Source: CAYFJO01 sp964343305 (GTDB lineage: Bacteria > Planctomycetota > Planctomycetia > Pirellulales > Pirellulaceae). Taken from it: a stretch of DNA of 33,500 bases. The translations under genes were made by a program, and so were the position numbers. The first letter of the stretch is position 1. Each line of letters starts with the position of its first letter. The notes below the pieces were generated by a model. It made no database searches and was not told the DNA's origin. It was given only the letters and a program-made list of their open reading frames with translations. Location of the stretch: assembly GCA_964343305.1 (NCBI GenBank), contig CAYFJO010000070.1, forward strand, positions 1 to 33,500. Direction: 5' to 3'. Of this stretch, positions 33,326 to 33,500 are shown piece after piece.

Positions 33326-33500
33326 TCATTTGCCGATTTTGGTGGCCAGCATGTCGAGTTGGCCTTTGAGATCGGCCAGCAGCATTTTGGGGCTCGCGCC
33401 TTCGGCCATGTGGGCATAAAACGATTGTGCCGGGCTGCTGTGCGTCGTGCCTAACAGAGATGTGGCGTGACGCAGGTCATCAAGCTGTTCGTCAAGTTCG
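33326..33500 (-). CDS. 3' end of a minus-strand gene, function unknown
   Basis: Frame open from the window edge to the stop (TGA, complement of 33326-33328); only the last 58 residues are present. They read LDEQLDDLRHATSLLGTTHS, then FYAHMAEGASPKMLLADLKG and QLDMLATKIGK: a soluble, largely helical C-terminus. It converges with the TPR gene, 8 bases between the stops. Too short for family assignment. Confidence 0.65.
   Translation of the reverse strand, partial: ELDEQLDDLRHATSLLGTTHSSPAQSFYAHMAEGASPKMLLADLKGQLDMLATKIGK

Overview
The window looks like chromosomal DNA of a planctomycete, most likely a Pirellulales (Rhodopirellula-like) bacterium of moderate GC. The basis is a combination familiar from that group: a MoxR / DUF58 / BatA-like von Willebrand A (VWA) cluster, secreted proteins with NPCBM, SHD1 and PQQ-propeller domains, several S1C (HtrA-like) proteases, a Uma2 nuclease, and several families of short palindromic intergenic repeats. 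One of these repeat families is the type that reads as RTDCQSV/RTDWQSV when translated. No mobile element, CRISPR array, rRNA or tRNA was recognised.

Layout. (1) 1-790: 3' part of a HEAT-like hypothetical gene, then 586 bp without a convincing gene. (2) 1377-24674: a long plus-strand train with short gaps or overlaps: MoxR AAA+ ATPase, DUF58 protein, BatA-like VWA membrane protein, a giant TPR/PQQ/HEAT/propeller exported protein, a second VWA/amidotransferase-fold membrane protein, a three-TM coiled-coil membrane protein, an exported coiled-coil protein with seven GSEGGSK repeats, an exported TPR-like protein, an NPCBM-domain protein, and three consecutive HtrA-like proteins. A ParD-like/zeta-like toxin-antitoxin pair sits on the opposite strand inside this train (5963-6879). 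(3) 24859-25460: a ParE-type toxin and its antitoxin, minus strand. (4) 25765-28603: two minus-strand exported proteins, a trypsin-like protease with a C-terminal SHD1 domain and a protein with a LecA/PA-IL-like C-terminus. (5) 28983-30590: glycyl-tRNA synthetase. (6) 30676-32213: a Uma2 gene broken by a 100-N assembly gap inside a 15-bp tandem repeat, followed by a sugar phosphate isomerase/epimerase gene with two frameshifts. (7) 32346-33317: an exported His-rich, Tyr/Ser-rich TPR protein. (8) 33326-33500: the 3' end of a minus-strand gene.

How the genes may work together (inference). MoxR ATPases act with VWA proteins in assembling or activating envelope or metal-containing complexes. Here the ATPase, three VWA-type proteins, large exported scaffolds and an HtrA module are encoded together and partly translationally coupled, which suggests one envelope quality-control or assembly machine. 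The most striking detail is the HtrA trio. The first member keeps His96/Asp127/Ser210. The next two keep the chymotrypsin-fold and PDZ framework but have lost all three catalytic residues (Gly/Gln/Ala and Phe/Arg/Tyr). This looks like one active protease made with two pseudoproteases that may serve as adaptors or regulators.

Sequence quality is doubtful near the gap at 30812-30911: the flanking Uma2 gene has a catalytic-position substitution and the next gene has two frameshifts.
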